This document shows, in pieces, positions 1 through 8,449 of a stretch of 9,145 nucleotides of DNA. The stretch is from Silvimonas sp. JCM 19000. GTDB lineage: Bacteria > Pseudomonadota > Gammaproteobacteria > Burkholderiales > Chitinibacteraceae. Below the pieces are notes generated by a model, which was given only the letters and a program-made list of their open reading frames with translations, ran no database searches and was not told where the DNA came from. The position numbers were made by a program, and so were the translations under genes. The stretch's first letter is position 1. Every line of letters starts with the position of its first letter. The stretch covers positions 1 to 9,145 of the forward strand of contig BBFD01000163.1 of NCBI GenBank assembly GCA_001313065.1, in the 5' to 3' direction.

Positions 1-198
1 CTGGAAGACGAGCCGAGCCCGGCACAACTCGATGCCATGCGCCAGCAACTGGTGCGGCTAGCGCGGGCTATCTGCCTGAGCGGCGTGTTCAAGCCACGCT
101 GGATTCCATACGCCAGTCCCGGCCCAGCGTGCGTACCGTCCCGTTTACCGTCACCACGGCACGCAGGCGGATATCGGCGCTGTGCTCGCCCACCATGA
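1..198 (+). CDS. Possible 3' end of an unidentified plus-strand gene (partial)
   Basis: Frame 1 is open from the left edge to a TGA at 196-198. Over the first ~90 bases its third codon positions are G or C about three quarters of the time, as in the real genes here, and both other plus frames and the minus strand look less coding. The peptide begins LEDEPSPAQLDAMRQQLVRL and contains no domain I recognise. Beyond base 88 the frame overlaps the hydrolase gene antisense and turns into arginine/proline-rich text typical of a shadow frame. The true end is therefore probably near base 60-90, for example at TAG 59-61 or TGA 77-79 if an indel is present, as is common in this window. It would converge on the hydrolase gene. 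Function unknown; the call rests only on codon bias. Confidence 0.3.
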   Translation: MEDEPSPAQLDAMRQQLVRLARAICLSGVFKPRWIPYASPGPACVPSRLPSPRHAGGYRRCARPP

Positions 199-2451
199 TT
201 TCAAAATCGCCGGGCTCGACGATGCGCTGCCCGCTGTAGCCGGTGAAATTGAGCATATCGACCGGAATGCGCGCCAGCACGGTGCGCGTTTCGCCAGCTG
301 CCAGTTGCAGTCGTGCAAAGCCCTTTAATTCCTTGACCGGCCGCACCAGCGAGGCGAATTGATCGCGCACATAAATCTGCGGCACCACCACCCCGGCGCG
401 GCTGCCGCTGTTACGCACACTAAAACTGAATACGATGTCGCCGGTCTCGATATCGATCTCGCGCGCCGCCAGTTGCAGATCGGCGTAATCGAACCGGGTG
501 TAGCTCAGGCCGTAGCCAAAGGGGTAGCGCTGCCAAAATGAAACGCCACCGGCGTGCCCGCGCTCTTGAGTTTGTGGTTGTAGTAATACGGCATCGCGCC
601 GACGTTTTTCGGGATGGACACAGTCAAGCGCCCCGACGGTTCGACGTCGCCGGCCAGGACCGCCGACAGCGCGGTGCCAGCTTCCTGGCCGCCGGTAAAC
701 GCCATCACCACCGCAGCAACACTTTGCTCCAGCCCCTGCAGATTGTAGGGACGGCCGCCGGTGAGCACGACGATGACGGGCTTGCCGGTCGCGACGACGG
801 CTTGCAATAACTGTTGCTGCACGCCAGGCAAATCCAGCTGTCGGTATCCGAGCCTTCACCCACCGTGCCGGTCTGGAACAAGCCCGCCAGATCGCCCACG
901 CAAACGATGGCGACATCCGCCGCTCGCGCCAGGTCCACTGCCGCCGCAATGCCCTCGGTGCCTTGCGATACCGCCGACTGCTGCAATAGCTGGCTGCTGT
1001 CCGCCACGTCGCCAGGAAACACCGGCGTGCCGTAAACGCGTTCTTCCAGGATGCGCAGCCTTGGGCATAGCCGACGTGGTCTGCGCCGTAACGGGCGCGC
1101 AAACCGGCCAAGGGCGTGATCACGGCTTGCTCGGCCTGGTTGGCTTCGCTCAGGATCAAATGCACCGGAAAACTGTAACCACCCAGCATGGCCAGGCATC
1201 GTCGGCGGTGGGTCCGATAACGGCCAGTTTTTTTGCGCTGCGGCAGCCAGCGGCAGGATGCCGTTGTTTTCCAGGATAACGATGGATTGCTGCGCCACCG
1301 CGCGCGCAGCCTCCAGTGCCGCCGGGGTACGCAGGCGAATCTGTCGACATCGACATAGGGTTGTTCAAACAGGCCAAGGCGGAATTTATGCGTGAGGATG
1401 CGCGCCACGATCTCGTCGATTTTTTTGCGCTGGCAATCAGTCCGCGTTCGATCGCGCTGTGCAGATGCGCGGCGCAATCGTCGCCCGGTAGTTCGATATC
1501 AAGACCGGCATTAAAGGCCAGCGCGGCTGCCTCGGCTGATCGCGCGCCAGGCCATGGTGCTGGTACAACAAACTGATGCCGACATAATCGGCCACCACCA
1601 GCCCGTCAAAGCCCCATTGCTCACGCAGCACCTCGGTCAGCAGATGGTGCGAAGCGTGGCTGGGTTCGTTGTCGATATCGTGATAGCCGGCATCACCGAG
1701 CCTGCGTTGGCTTGTTTGACCGCCATTTCAAACGGCAACAAAAAACGTGTCGTTCAGCTCGCGCCAACCCAGATGTACTGGCGCATGGTTGCGGGCGCCT
1801 TCGCTGAATGAATGGCCGACGTAATGCTTGAGCGTGGCGTACAGATCGCGCTTGGGCCCTGCAAACCGCGCACATACCGCGTGGCCATCACGCCGACCAG
1901 ATAGGGATCTTCGCCGAAGGTTTCTTCGGTACGGCCCCAGCGCACATCGCGCGACACGTCCAGCACCGGCGCCAGCCCTGATGGCAGCCGACGCTGCGGG
2001 CCTCGTCGCCGATCAGCGCGGCTACGTGTTCAATCAAGGCCGGGTTCCAGGTGGCGCCCATGGCCAGTGGCGAAGGGAACAGCGTGGCGCCTTTGCTCAT
2101 CAAGCCGAGCAGGCATTCTTCATGCGCCATCACCGGGATGCCCAATCGGGTTTCTTCCAGCATAAAACGTTGCAAGCGGTTAAATGCCAGCACGCCGCTG
2201 CGCGCATCCACGGTGTGGCTGCCCAACGGCCGGGTAATCTGGCCCAGGCCCAGCCGCAGCTGCTTTTGCAAGGTGGCTGGATCGCTCTTGCCGGTAAACG
2301 TGTCTTCACGCACGCGGTGTTCGCCATCGGGCGATAGCAGCAGCCAGAAGGCGTGCATTTGCGCGATCTTTTCGGCGGGGGTCATGCGCGCCAGTAAATC
2401 AGCGACGCGGTCGGCCACGGGGTGTTGCGGGTCTTTATACAGCGCGGTCAT
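89..2451 (-). CDS. Glycoside hydrolase family 3 beta-glucosidase/beta-xylosidase (frameshifted in this sequence)
   Basis: A GH3 enzyme that removes terminal beta-linked sugars from oligosaccharides. Similarity runs across the full length in changing frames. The N-terminal barrel has EECLLGLMSKGATLFP, DVRWGRTEETFGEDPYLVG, the KHYVG motif, and GFDGLVVADY, whose Asp (codon 1587-1589, about residue 289) is the expected nucleophile. The second domain has SIVILENNGILPL, AVIGPTADD and VLAGDVEPSGRLTVSIPK, followed by YPFGYGLSYTRF and a C-terminal fibronectin-III-like domain. The start is ATG 2451 (MTALYKDPQHPV) with AGGA 10 bases upstream. I place frame breaks near 1975, 1856, 1740-1745, 1687, 1535, 1420-1426, 1342, 1228-1234, 1195, 1055, 836 and 531. 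Correcting each gives about 788 residues, normal for GH3. There is no clear signal peptide, so it is probably cytoplasmic and acts on sugars imported by the upstream transporter. Glucosidase versus xylosidase specificity cannot be decided. A true pseudogene is possible but less likely. Confidence 0.9.
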
Positions 2452-2516
2452 GGCGGATGGGTTCCTGCAAGCGGGTAGAGGGTGGGGCGCAATGCGGGCG
2501 GGCAAGGCGTGGGCGC

Positions 2517-3362
2517 TTAGCCTTGAGCGCGCCCGCCATCATGCCTTTGACGATTTTTTTTCCTGACCAAACGCATACGCCACGATCAGCGGCAGGGCAG
2601 TCAGCGTGACCACGGCCATCATGCCCGGGATATTGGCGGCAAATTCGCTCTGGAAATCCCACACTGCCAGCGGCAGCGTGCGGTGCGTGGGCGAGGATGT
2701 CAGCACATAGGCAAAGATGAATTCATTCCACAGATTGATGCCGTTGTAGATAGCGACGGTGGATAGGCCAGGGCCGGAAAGCGGCAAAAAGATCCGGGTA
2801 AATACGGCGATGGGGCCGCAGCCGTCTATGCGCGCCGCTTCTTCCAGTTCGCGCGGAATCTGGCGCATGAATTCGGTCAGGATAAAGATCGACACCGGCA
2901 GGCTCATCGCCACATACGGGCCGATCAGCGCGAACATCGTGTCGTACAGCCCGGCATTGCGCGTCAGCAAATACACCGGCACCAGCGTGACATGCAGCGG
3001 CACGATCATGCTGGCCACAATCAGCCCGAACAGCGAGCCCTGGCCCTTGAACTTGAGCCGCGCCAGCGCATACGCCGCCATCGAAGCAAACAGCAAAGTC
3101 AGCCCCAATGACACCCCGATCACAAACAGGCTATTGCGCAGATACAGCAGAAACGAGCCGTGCAATACGCTGAGATAATTGCCCCATTCCAGATGGCTGG
3201 GCAGGGCCCACATCGCTGGCAAAGTTGTCTTCTTGCGACTTGAGGCTGGTGAACACCATCAACATAAACGGCAGCAAGGTGACGCTCAGCCAGAACAAGG
3301 CCAGCACCGGAATCGCTACGCGGCCGATACGGATTTTTTTGCAACAACAGCGGAGTGGCCAT
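2517..3362 (-). CDS. Sugar ABC transporter inner-membrane permease, MalG/UgpE type (frameshifted in this sequence)
   Basis: The second membrane subunit of a CUT1-type carbohydrate importer. It has an N-terminal helix ([20 protein letters not shown]), then SLKSQED, a second helix after [12 protein letters not shown], a run of further helices, and the cytoplasmic EAA loop [10 protein letters not shown]...IFLPL that docks onto the ATPase. Start ATG 3362 has a strong GGAGG 8 bases upstream and lies only 3 bases after the stop of the partner permease, so the two are translationally linked. Frame breaks are seen at the T7 run 3334-3340, near 3221-3223, at the T8 run 2554-2561 and near 2519-2522. 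Uncorrected, the frame stops at 2539. Corrected, it ends [10 protein letters not shown] with TAA at 2517-2519, the usual end of this family, and is about 280 residues. It is followed after 65 bases by the GH3 gene in the same operon. Confidence 0.9.
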
Positions 3363-3365
3363 GGT

Positions 3366-4292
3366 TTACACCTCCGTCTGAAAGCGGCGCGAGAGCCGCA
3401 AAGCCAGCGCGGCAATCAATGTCACGACCAGGAACATGGCCGAGGCAATGGTGCTGCCATAGCCCAGCTGAAAACCGCTGAACACGGTGCGATACATATA
3501 GGTGGCCATCAGTTCGGAGGCGTGCTCGGGGCCGCCACCCGTCATCACAAACACCAGATCGAAATAACGCAGCGAGCCGATGATGGCCAGCAACACTGCT
3601 GTGCGCACGGTGCCACGCAGATGCGGCAGTTTGATGCGCCAGAACAGGGTCCAGGCGCTGGCGCCATCCAGCGTGGCGGCCTCGGTCAGGTCTTCCGGAA
3701 ACGACGCCAGTCCGGCCAGAAACAGCACCATGTAAAACGGCACGTTCTGCCAGCACACCACGGCAATCACCGCGCCCAGGGCGTAGGCCGGATCGCCCAG
3801 CCAGTCATGCGCCAGGCCGTCCAGATGCAGTTGCTGCAACAGCAGATTGATCGGGCCGAAGTTGGGGTCGTACAGATTCTTGGCCAATACGCCCAAGGCG
3901 ACGCTCGACATCAACAGCGGCAAGAAATAGACGATCTTCAACCAGCGCGCCGCCGCTCCTGCTTTGTCCAGCAAGACGGCCAGCGCTAGCGCCACCGGTA
4001 ACTGGATGACGATGGAGAACACGGCCAGCCAGACGTTATTACCCAAGGCGCGCCAGAACAGCGCGTCATGCAGCAGATGCAGCCAGTTGCCCAGGCCAAT
4101 AAAACGGCCTTGCTCACCCAGGCCGTTCCAGTCCAGTAACGACAGCTGGAAACTGGTCAGCAGCGGGTAGAGCAGAAACACCGCCAGCATCAGCACCGCA
4201 GGTGCCAGAAACAATGCGGGCACCAGCCATGCCGGGGGCCGCGGCCAGCGCAGCGCAGGCAGCGCGGCCGGACGATTCAAGGTCATATGCAT
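3366..4292 (-). CDS. Sugar ABC transporter inner-membrane permease, MalF/UgpA type
   Basis: The first membrane subunit of the CUT1 carbohydrate importer, pairing with the downstream MalG-type permease. It is the only main gene here without a frame break. From ATG 4292 it has 308 residues, normal for the family. About six hydrophobic segments are visible: [78 protein letters not shown], then helices after the loop and a final one, [17 protein letters not shown]. The cytoplasmic EAA loop, [20 protein letters not shown] followed by KLP, is the ATPase contact. A longer frame opens upstream at 4376, but the extra 28 residues are arginine-rich and unlike the family. ATG 4292 has GGGG about 8 bases upstream; ATG 4286 is an alternative. 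About 100 bases separate it from the binding-protein stop. Confidence 0.95.
   Translation of the reverse strand: MHMTLNRPAALPALRWPRPPAWLVPALFLAPAVLMLAVFLLYPLLTSFQLSLLDWNGLGEQGRFIGLGNWLHLLHDALFWRALGNNVWLAVFSIVIQLPVALALAVLLDKAGAAARWLKIVYFLPLLMSSVALGVLAKNLYDPNFGPINLLLQQLHLDGLAHDWLGDPAYALGAVIAVVCWQNVPFYMVLFLAGLASFPEDLTEAATLDGASAWTLFWRIKLPHLRGTVRTAVLLAIIGSLRYFDLVFVMTGGGPEHASELMATYMYRTVFSGFQLGYGSTIASAMFLVVTLIAALALRLSRRFQTEV
3371..3375 (-). promoter_or_regulatory. Ribosome binding site GGAGG for the MalG-type permease
   Basis: Minus-strand GGAGG, a near-perfect Shine-Dalgarno, sits in the last codons of the MalF-type permease and 8 bases before ATG 3362. It fixes the start of the downstream permease despite the frame break that follows a few codons later. 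It also indicates coupled translation of the two subunits. Confidence 0.8.
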
Positions 4293-4355
4293 AAACACAC
4301 CCCAGGGTGGACTCGGCGTCCCCGTCGAGACCCGCCACGCCCGGTGGCAGGCCAT

Positions 4356-4368
4356 GCGCGCTACGCGC
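4356..4368 (-). promoter_or_regulatory. Small GC hairpin in the binding-protein/permease gap
   Basis: GCGCG-CTA-CGCGC forms a 5-bp stem with a 3-base loop in the ~100-base gap between the binding-protein stop (4395) and the permease start (4292). No T-run follows, so it is not a classical terminator. Hairpins after binding-protein genes often protect the upstream mRNA and give more binding protein than permease. That role here is inference from position only. Confidence 0.3.
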
Positions 4369-4394
4369 GCCCGCAATCCAACATTCCGATCCGG

Positions 4395-5673
4395 TCAATG
4401 CAGCTCAGCCTTGGCTGCCGCTTCCATCTGCTGCGCTGCGGCTTCTGGCGTCAGGCTCAAGCCAAACAGCGCTTGCACCGTGTCCTTATGCACTTCGGCC
4501 AGCTTGGGCGGCAGTTCCTGGTCGTACCACAGCTGCACGCTGGGCGCTTGCAGCACCAAGGCCTGGATCTGCTTGAGATAGGGGTCGGTCACATTCAGAT
4601 TTTTTCAGCGGCATCACGCGCTTGTCCGCCAGCCGTGCCTGCGCCGAGGCATCGTCGGTCAGCGCCTGGATCAGCTTGAAGGCCGCGTCGGGGTTTTTGC
4701 AGCTGGACGACACGCTCATGAAGTTATCGCCGACCGTGCCGATCACGTCTTTGGGATCACCCTTGCCGCCGGGCAGGGCGGGGAAATTGAAGTAACCCAG
4801 CTTGCTGACGAAAGACGGGTTTTCGTTCTGGATGGTCGAAGGCTCCCAACTGCCCATCAATTGCATTGCCGCCTTGCCCGAGTACATCAAGCGGCGCGAG
4901 GCGCCGACGTCGTAGTCGAGGCCATTGAAGCCCGGTGCAAAGGCGCCAGCCTTGACCAGTTCCTGGATGCGTTTGCCCGCCTCGACAAAGGCAGGGGCGG
5001 CAAAGCTGCCGCCATTTTTTTACGGCTGACGGCATCGCGGAAAGTCTCGGCGCCGCCGATGCGATCAACCAGATACATGTAGTACATCGAGCCCGGCCAT
5101 TTGGCTTTGTTGGCCAGTGCAAAAGCCGCAATGTTGTTGGCCTTGAGCACCTTGACCACATTGAGCAATTGGTCCCAGTTCTGCGGCGGCTCCAGCTTGT
5201 ATTTTGCAAAGATTTCCTTGTTGTAAATGATCACCGCGGCGGTGGTGTTTTCGGCGGGCACGCCATAAATCTTGCCGTCGATGGTGACAGCATTAAAGCC
5301 GGTCGGCACAAAGCGATCTTTATAAGCCGGGTCTTTGGCCAGATAAGGCGTCAGATCACGGACCTGATTGCTTTTGACGTATTCGCGCAGTGGCCCGCCG
5401 CCCCAACTGGCAAAGACACACGGCGGCTGGCCCGCGCCAAACGCAATCTTCAGCTTGGTCTTGTAGGCTTCATTGAGGATGTGCGATTGCTCGGTGTTGA
5501 AACCCGGATTGGCTTTTTTCAAAGCGTGCGCCAGCGTCGTTCATGATCTTGCTGGCGGCGGCATTGGTCATCTGGTCCCATTCGGTAATGACCTGGTCCG
5601 CCGCGAGGGCGGTGCCTGTCGCCAGCGCCACCGTCAAGGCCAGCCAGCCGCGCAGGGTAGTGATCGTGTGCAT
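4395..5673 (-). CDS. Periplasmic sugar-binding protein of an ABC transporter, family 1 (frameshifted in this sequence)
   Basis: The substrate-capture subunit of the importer, first gene of the operon. ATG 5673 has GGGAG 7 bases upstream. Residues 1-24 form a signal peptide: Arg8, a hydrophobic core, then TALA before ADQ. The mature part shows family features: [83 protein letters not shown] and [20 protein letters not shown]. Frame breaks occur at three T-runs on the plus strand: 5514-5519, 5015-5021 and 4600-4605. After correction it is about 424 residues, normal for these proteins, ending EAAAKAELH. The ligand cannot be read from sequence; the GH3 partner suggests a beta-linked gluco- or xylo-oligosaccharide. 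It is followed by two permeases but no ATPase gene. Confidence 0.92.
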
Positions 5674-5724
5674 CGTTGTTCTCCCGCATCCAGTGCGTTT
5701 GTCAGAGTCGCGTAAAGCGGAGGC

Positions 5725-5780
5725 AACGTTATTGGCCGCGGGAATGTAGCGTCAATTGCGCGACTACACGCTAACGTAGC
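5725..5780. promoter_or_regulatory. Two operator-like AACGT elements on the operon side
   Basis: CAACGTTATT (AACGTT at 5725-5730) overlaps the predicted -10 of the operon. GCTAACGTAGC at 5770-5780, a near-palindrome, lies upstream of its -35. The AACG cores start at 5725 and 5773, 48 bases apart. Central CpG palindromes of this kind are typical of LacI/GalR-family operators. Assignment to the adjacent regulator is inference. Confidence 0.45.
5728..5755 (-). promoter_or_regulatory. Predicted sigma70 promoter of the sugar-uptake operon
   Basis: On the minus strand TTGACG (5755-5750, five of six matches to the -35 consensus) is followed after 16 bases by AATAAC (5733-5728, four of six matches to the -10). 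Transcription would start about 50 bases before ATG 5673. The -10 overlaps an AACGTTA operator-like element at 5725-5731, which fits direct repression by the divergent LacI-family protein. This is a by-eye prediction. Confidence 0.5.
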
Positions 5781-5904
5781 AAGCCCGATGAACGGCGGAT
5801 TTAAACAAGTGTTTTGCGGGCGGTTTGTTGCCGCGCAATCCAGCAATAACGCGCATTGCAGCCGGGTGCGGCACTACCGCGGTGGTCGATGCAGCGGCAT
5901 GTTC

Positions 5905-5947
5905 TAACGCAAGTTTTTTTATGATTTCTAACGTTATCTCTAACGTA
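5905..5947. promoter_or_regulatory. Three operator-like TAACG elements on the lacI side
   Basis: TCTAACG occurs three times: ending at 5909 (followed by CAAG), at 5927-5933 within the perfect palindrome TAACGTTA (5929-5936), and at 5939-5945 within TAACGTA (5941-5947). The AACG cores begin at 5906, 5930 and 5942, spaced 24 and 12 bases. The last two lie just downstream of the predicted -10 of the repressor gene, where binding would block its own transcription. Confidence 0.45.
5920..5925 (+). promoter_or_regulatory. Predicted -10 element of the lacI-type gene
   Basis: TATGAT matches the -10 consensus in five of six positions and lies about 60 bases before ATG 5985. No good -35 is present at 17 bases; the closest text is poor. 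The start of transcription would fall near 5932, inside the TAACGTTA palindrome, consistent with autorepression. Weak evidence on its own. Confidence 0.35.
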
Positions 5948-5984
5948 GTAACATCGCTGCGGAACGCCCATCGAGAAAACAGCC

Positions 5985-7027
5985 ATGCCCCGCCAGAATG
6001 TCACCCTGGGACATATCGCCAGCGCCGCTGGTGTTTCGCAAATGACGGTGTCCCGTGCGCTTGGCAGCAAGCCGGGCGTGTCGCGCGACAAGCGCGATGA
6101 GATCCTGCGTATCGCGGCCGAACTGGGTTATGTGGGGCATCGGGCCGAGCAGCGTTCGTCTGACCGCCGTAGCCAGATCGTCGGGCTGATCACGGCCGAA
6201 TTGCACAATCCGTTTATTGGCGAACTGGTGGCCGGGGTGGGGCGGGCGGCGCGACCAGCCGGTTATGAATTGCTGGTGTATTCGCTGGTCGAGCATGACC
6301 AGCCACCGCTGCTCAGCGTGCTCAAGCTGATGCAGCAAGTCACCGCCGGCATCATCGCTTTGTTGCCCTATGAATACCGCTATCTGGATGCCTTGGTGGC
6401 GGCACGCGTACCGGTGATTACGGTGGACCAGCACGGCCAGTATTCGCGCTTTCCGTCGATTGCCGCCGATAGCTATGCCGGGGCCTGCATGGCGATGCGG
6501 CATCTGATTGCGCAAGGCCATCGCCGCATCGGCTTTATCACCGGCAACGAACATATGGCGTCCGCGCAAGACCGGCATCGTGGTTATCTGGACATGTTGG
6601 CGCAAGCGGGTTTGCCGCATGATCCGGCGCTGGTTTTGCCCGGCGATTACACCAAGGCTGAGGCTATACCGCCGCGCAGACGCTGCTGGCTTTGCCCCAA
6701 CGGCCGACCGCCATTTTTGCGGCCAATGACATGAGTGCGCTGGGTGCGTTGCAGGCCATCCGCGATGCAGGTCTGGCGATACCGGACGATGTATCGGTGG
6801 TGGGCTTTGACGATATCCCGGCGGCCGAGCAACAGCATCCGCCGCTGACCACCGTGCGCCAGCCCATGCAGCAAATGGGCCGCTCCGCCGTCAATACCTT
6901 GCTGGCGCTGATCGCGGGGCTGGAAGCCGCTTCGCCGCAGATTGTGTTGCCGACCGAGCTGGTGGTGCGTGGCTCCACCGCGCCGCCACGGCTCCCATCG
7001 CGTGAGGACCACGCTGCCGCAAGGTGA
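5985..7027 (+). CDS. LacI-family sugar-responsive transcriptional repressor (one frameshift in this sequence)
   Basis: A DNA-binding repressor that should release its operators when a sugar binds. Residues ~6-27 form the helix-turn-helix ([20 protein letters not shown]), followed by SKPGVS and ELGYVGHRA, where the hinge begins. The periplasmic-binding-protein-like core starts at [17 protein letters not shown] and includes [39 protein letters not shown] and [25 protein letters not shown]. All are normal family signatures. One base appears missing at 6660-6664 (GAGGCTATACC for GAGGGCTATACC); restoring it joins GDYTKAEG to [10 protein letters not shown] and gives 347 residues ending at TGA 7025-7027. 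It is divergent from the sugar-uptake operon, with operator-like sites between, so that operon and its own gene are the likely targets. The ligand is unknown. Confident as to family. Confidence 0.93.
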
Positions 7028-7144
7028 CGTGCGCAACACGCCTTGTGTCTGGCGCGGCAAACCCGGTGAATTGCCTGCAGATCGGCATGCCGGGCGCGCC
7101 GGTTCATTGCATAATCGCGCCACTTCTTGCCCGTGCTTATCGTC

Positions 7145-8324
7145 ATGCCTAACCAGTTTATTAATCAGTCCTTCCGCAAACTCATCCTGCTGCCGCTCGG
7201 CGTGGCTGGCGGCGCTGTGCTCGGCCTGGGTGTGATCATCGTGTTTTTGTACCTGAGCATGCTCGATAGCGGCAAAGCCACCGAAATTGCCAAGCTGGCG
7301 ACGCATATCGGCACGCAATTGCATCAGCCGAAAGCAGCGAGCGCGGTTATCTGCTCACCGGCGATGATGCGTTTTTTACAGCCATATAAAGACAATGTGC
7401 CCAGACTGCACACTCAGTTGCAGCGCTTGCAGCATATGTTAGCGGGCGATGCCGATTCACTGCGCGATGCAGTACTGGCCGAAGAAACCTTCCGCACCTG
7501 GCATGTGCGGGTGGATGCGCTGATTGAACAGCAGGCCCAGGCGTCGACGTCGTGCCGGTTATCCGCCAGGGCCGCGGGCGTTTGCTGATTACCAATATCG
7601 CCGACAACCTGGAAGTGATCGCCGAGCGGCAACGCTTGCGTCGCGCAGCGGGGCTGAAGCGCGCCGGAATGACGCTGGCGGTGTTGGCGTTTGGCGTACT
7701 GGCGGGTTTTGTGGCGCTGGCGCTGGCGTTTGCCGTCCGCGGGCGGGCCGAATTACAGCGTGTGGCCCAGCTCAAGCAGGAGGGCGAAATGGCTTTTGCC
7801 CGCAGTAACGCCGTGTTGCAACACCAGACGGCGATGGCAGAGGCGGAAAGCCGCGTGGCGCGCTTGTTTGTGGAAAGCGGCGATCTGGCGGATATCGGCC
7901 AGGGTCTGCTGGCCATGCTGTGCCAGTGGAGCGGCGCGCTGGTCGGCGCCTTTTATGTGGCCGCCGATGACGGCCTGCGCTTTGCCCGTATCAGCGGCCA
8001 CGGCATCGTGCGGCAAAGCCACGCGGTGGATGGCTTTGCGTGGGTGAAGGCGTGGCAGGTGAAAGCGCCCGTACCCAGCAGGCGCAATGGCTGCACGATG
8101 TGCCGTCCAACTATATGCCGCTGGCGTCGCAGCTCGGCGATATGGCGCCCAGCTGCGTGTTGGCGCTGCCGATGGCGGGCAGCGAAGGCACCAATGCCGT
8201 GATCGAGCTGGGCTTTCTGCAAACGCCGAGCAGTGATCAGGTGATGCTGCTGGAACGCTTGCAGGTGGCCATCGGCCACGGCATCGAGGTGTCCTTGCTA
8301 CGCGCCCGCGCCACCACCGCATAG
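7145..8324 (+). CDS. Membrane sensor with CHASE3 and GAF domains, no output domain (frameshifted in this sequence)
   Basis: Corrected length is about 393 residues. A first transmembrane helix (~10-35, LPLGVAGGAVLGLGVIIVFL) leads into an extracytoplasmic four-helix CHASE3 domain with the signature ESSERGYLLTGDDAFLQPY and a later LLITNIADNLEVIAERQ. A second helix follows (~176-198, MTLAVLAFGVLAGFVALALA), then a helical linker and a cytoplasmic GAF domain (VARLFVESGDLADIGQGLLA to MLLERLQVAIGHG). CHASE3 senses unknown signals in kinases, cyclases and chemoreceptors. Here the stop TAG 8322-8324 comes ~15 residues after GAF, so no kinase, GGDEF or other effector is attached. Breaks are seen near 7319, at the T6 run 7372-7377, near 7540 and near 8042. 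Start ATG 7145 lacks a good ribosome site; GTG 7133 or TTG 7127 are alternatives. It is separated from lacI by 117 bases with a CATAAT (7110-7115) possible -10. Confidence 0.85.
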
Positions 8325-8343
8325 GGTGGGTCTGGACCCACCC
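8324..8343. repeat. Palindrome GGGTGGGTC-TG-GACCCACCC (left boundary hairpin)
   Basis: A perfect 9-bp inverted repeat around TG. Its first G is the last base of the sensor's TAG stop codon. No T-run follows on either strand, so it is not a classical intrinsic terminator, though it could stabilise the 3' end of the mRNA or assist termination between convergent genes. A near copy lies at 8450-8468, indicating a dispersed repeat family. Confidence 0.8.
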
Positions 8344-8449
8344 ATCAAAGTGGCGTCCAGCATCGCGAAACTGTGGGAGTGCGCCGGCGTTAACCCCTTG
8401 CCACCGGTCCGTGTTGGTCCAGCATGAGCGCGCTTCGCCACGGCTTGGA

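Larger units (their letters stand above)
5674..5984. other. Divergent regulatory region between the transporter operon and lacI-type gene
   Basis: These 311 bases carry no convincing gene. They hold promoters for both directions, the binding-protein ribosome site (GGGAG, 5681-5685), at least five copies of an AACG-centred element, a perfect 8-bp palindrome ACCGCGGT (5876-5883) and a T7 run (5914-5920). The region is visibly richer in A/T than its surroundings near 5911-5950. The layout is that of a repressor controlling itself and the neighbouring operon. Confidence 0.75.

Noticed and set aside
89..2451. GH3 gene as a decaying pseudogene with twelve frameshifts
   Set aside because: All catalytic and structural motifs are intact in successive frames, there are no nonsense substitutions once indels are corrected, corrected length is normal, and unrelated genes nearby show the same kind and direction of indels.
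2554..2561. T-runs (also 1228-1234, 3334-3340, 5015-5021) as intrinsic terminators
   Set aside because: They lie inside conserved coding sequence, have no preceding GC hairpin, and read as lysine codons on the sense strand.
3225..3989. Long plus-strand open frame of 254 codons opposite the permeases
   Set aside because: It is a His/Gln/Arg-rich shadow antisense to well-supported permease genes, with no domain signature.
4293..4376. Upstream extension of the MalF-type permease by 28 residues
   Set aside because: The extension is arginine-rich, contains the intergenic hairpin, and does not resemble permease N-termini; ATG 4292 gives normal length.
5801..6091. Minus-strand open frame in the divergent intergenic region
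   Set aside because: It overlaps the start of the lacI-type gene, lacks a ribosome site and shows no family resemblance.
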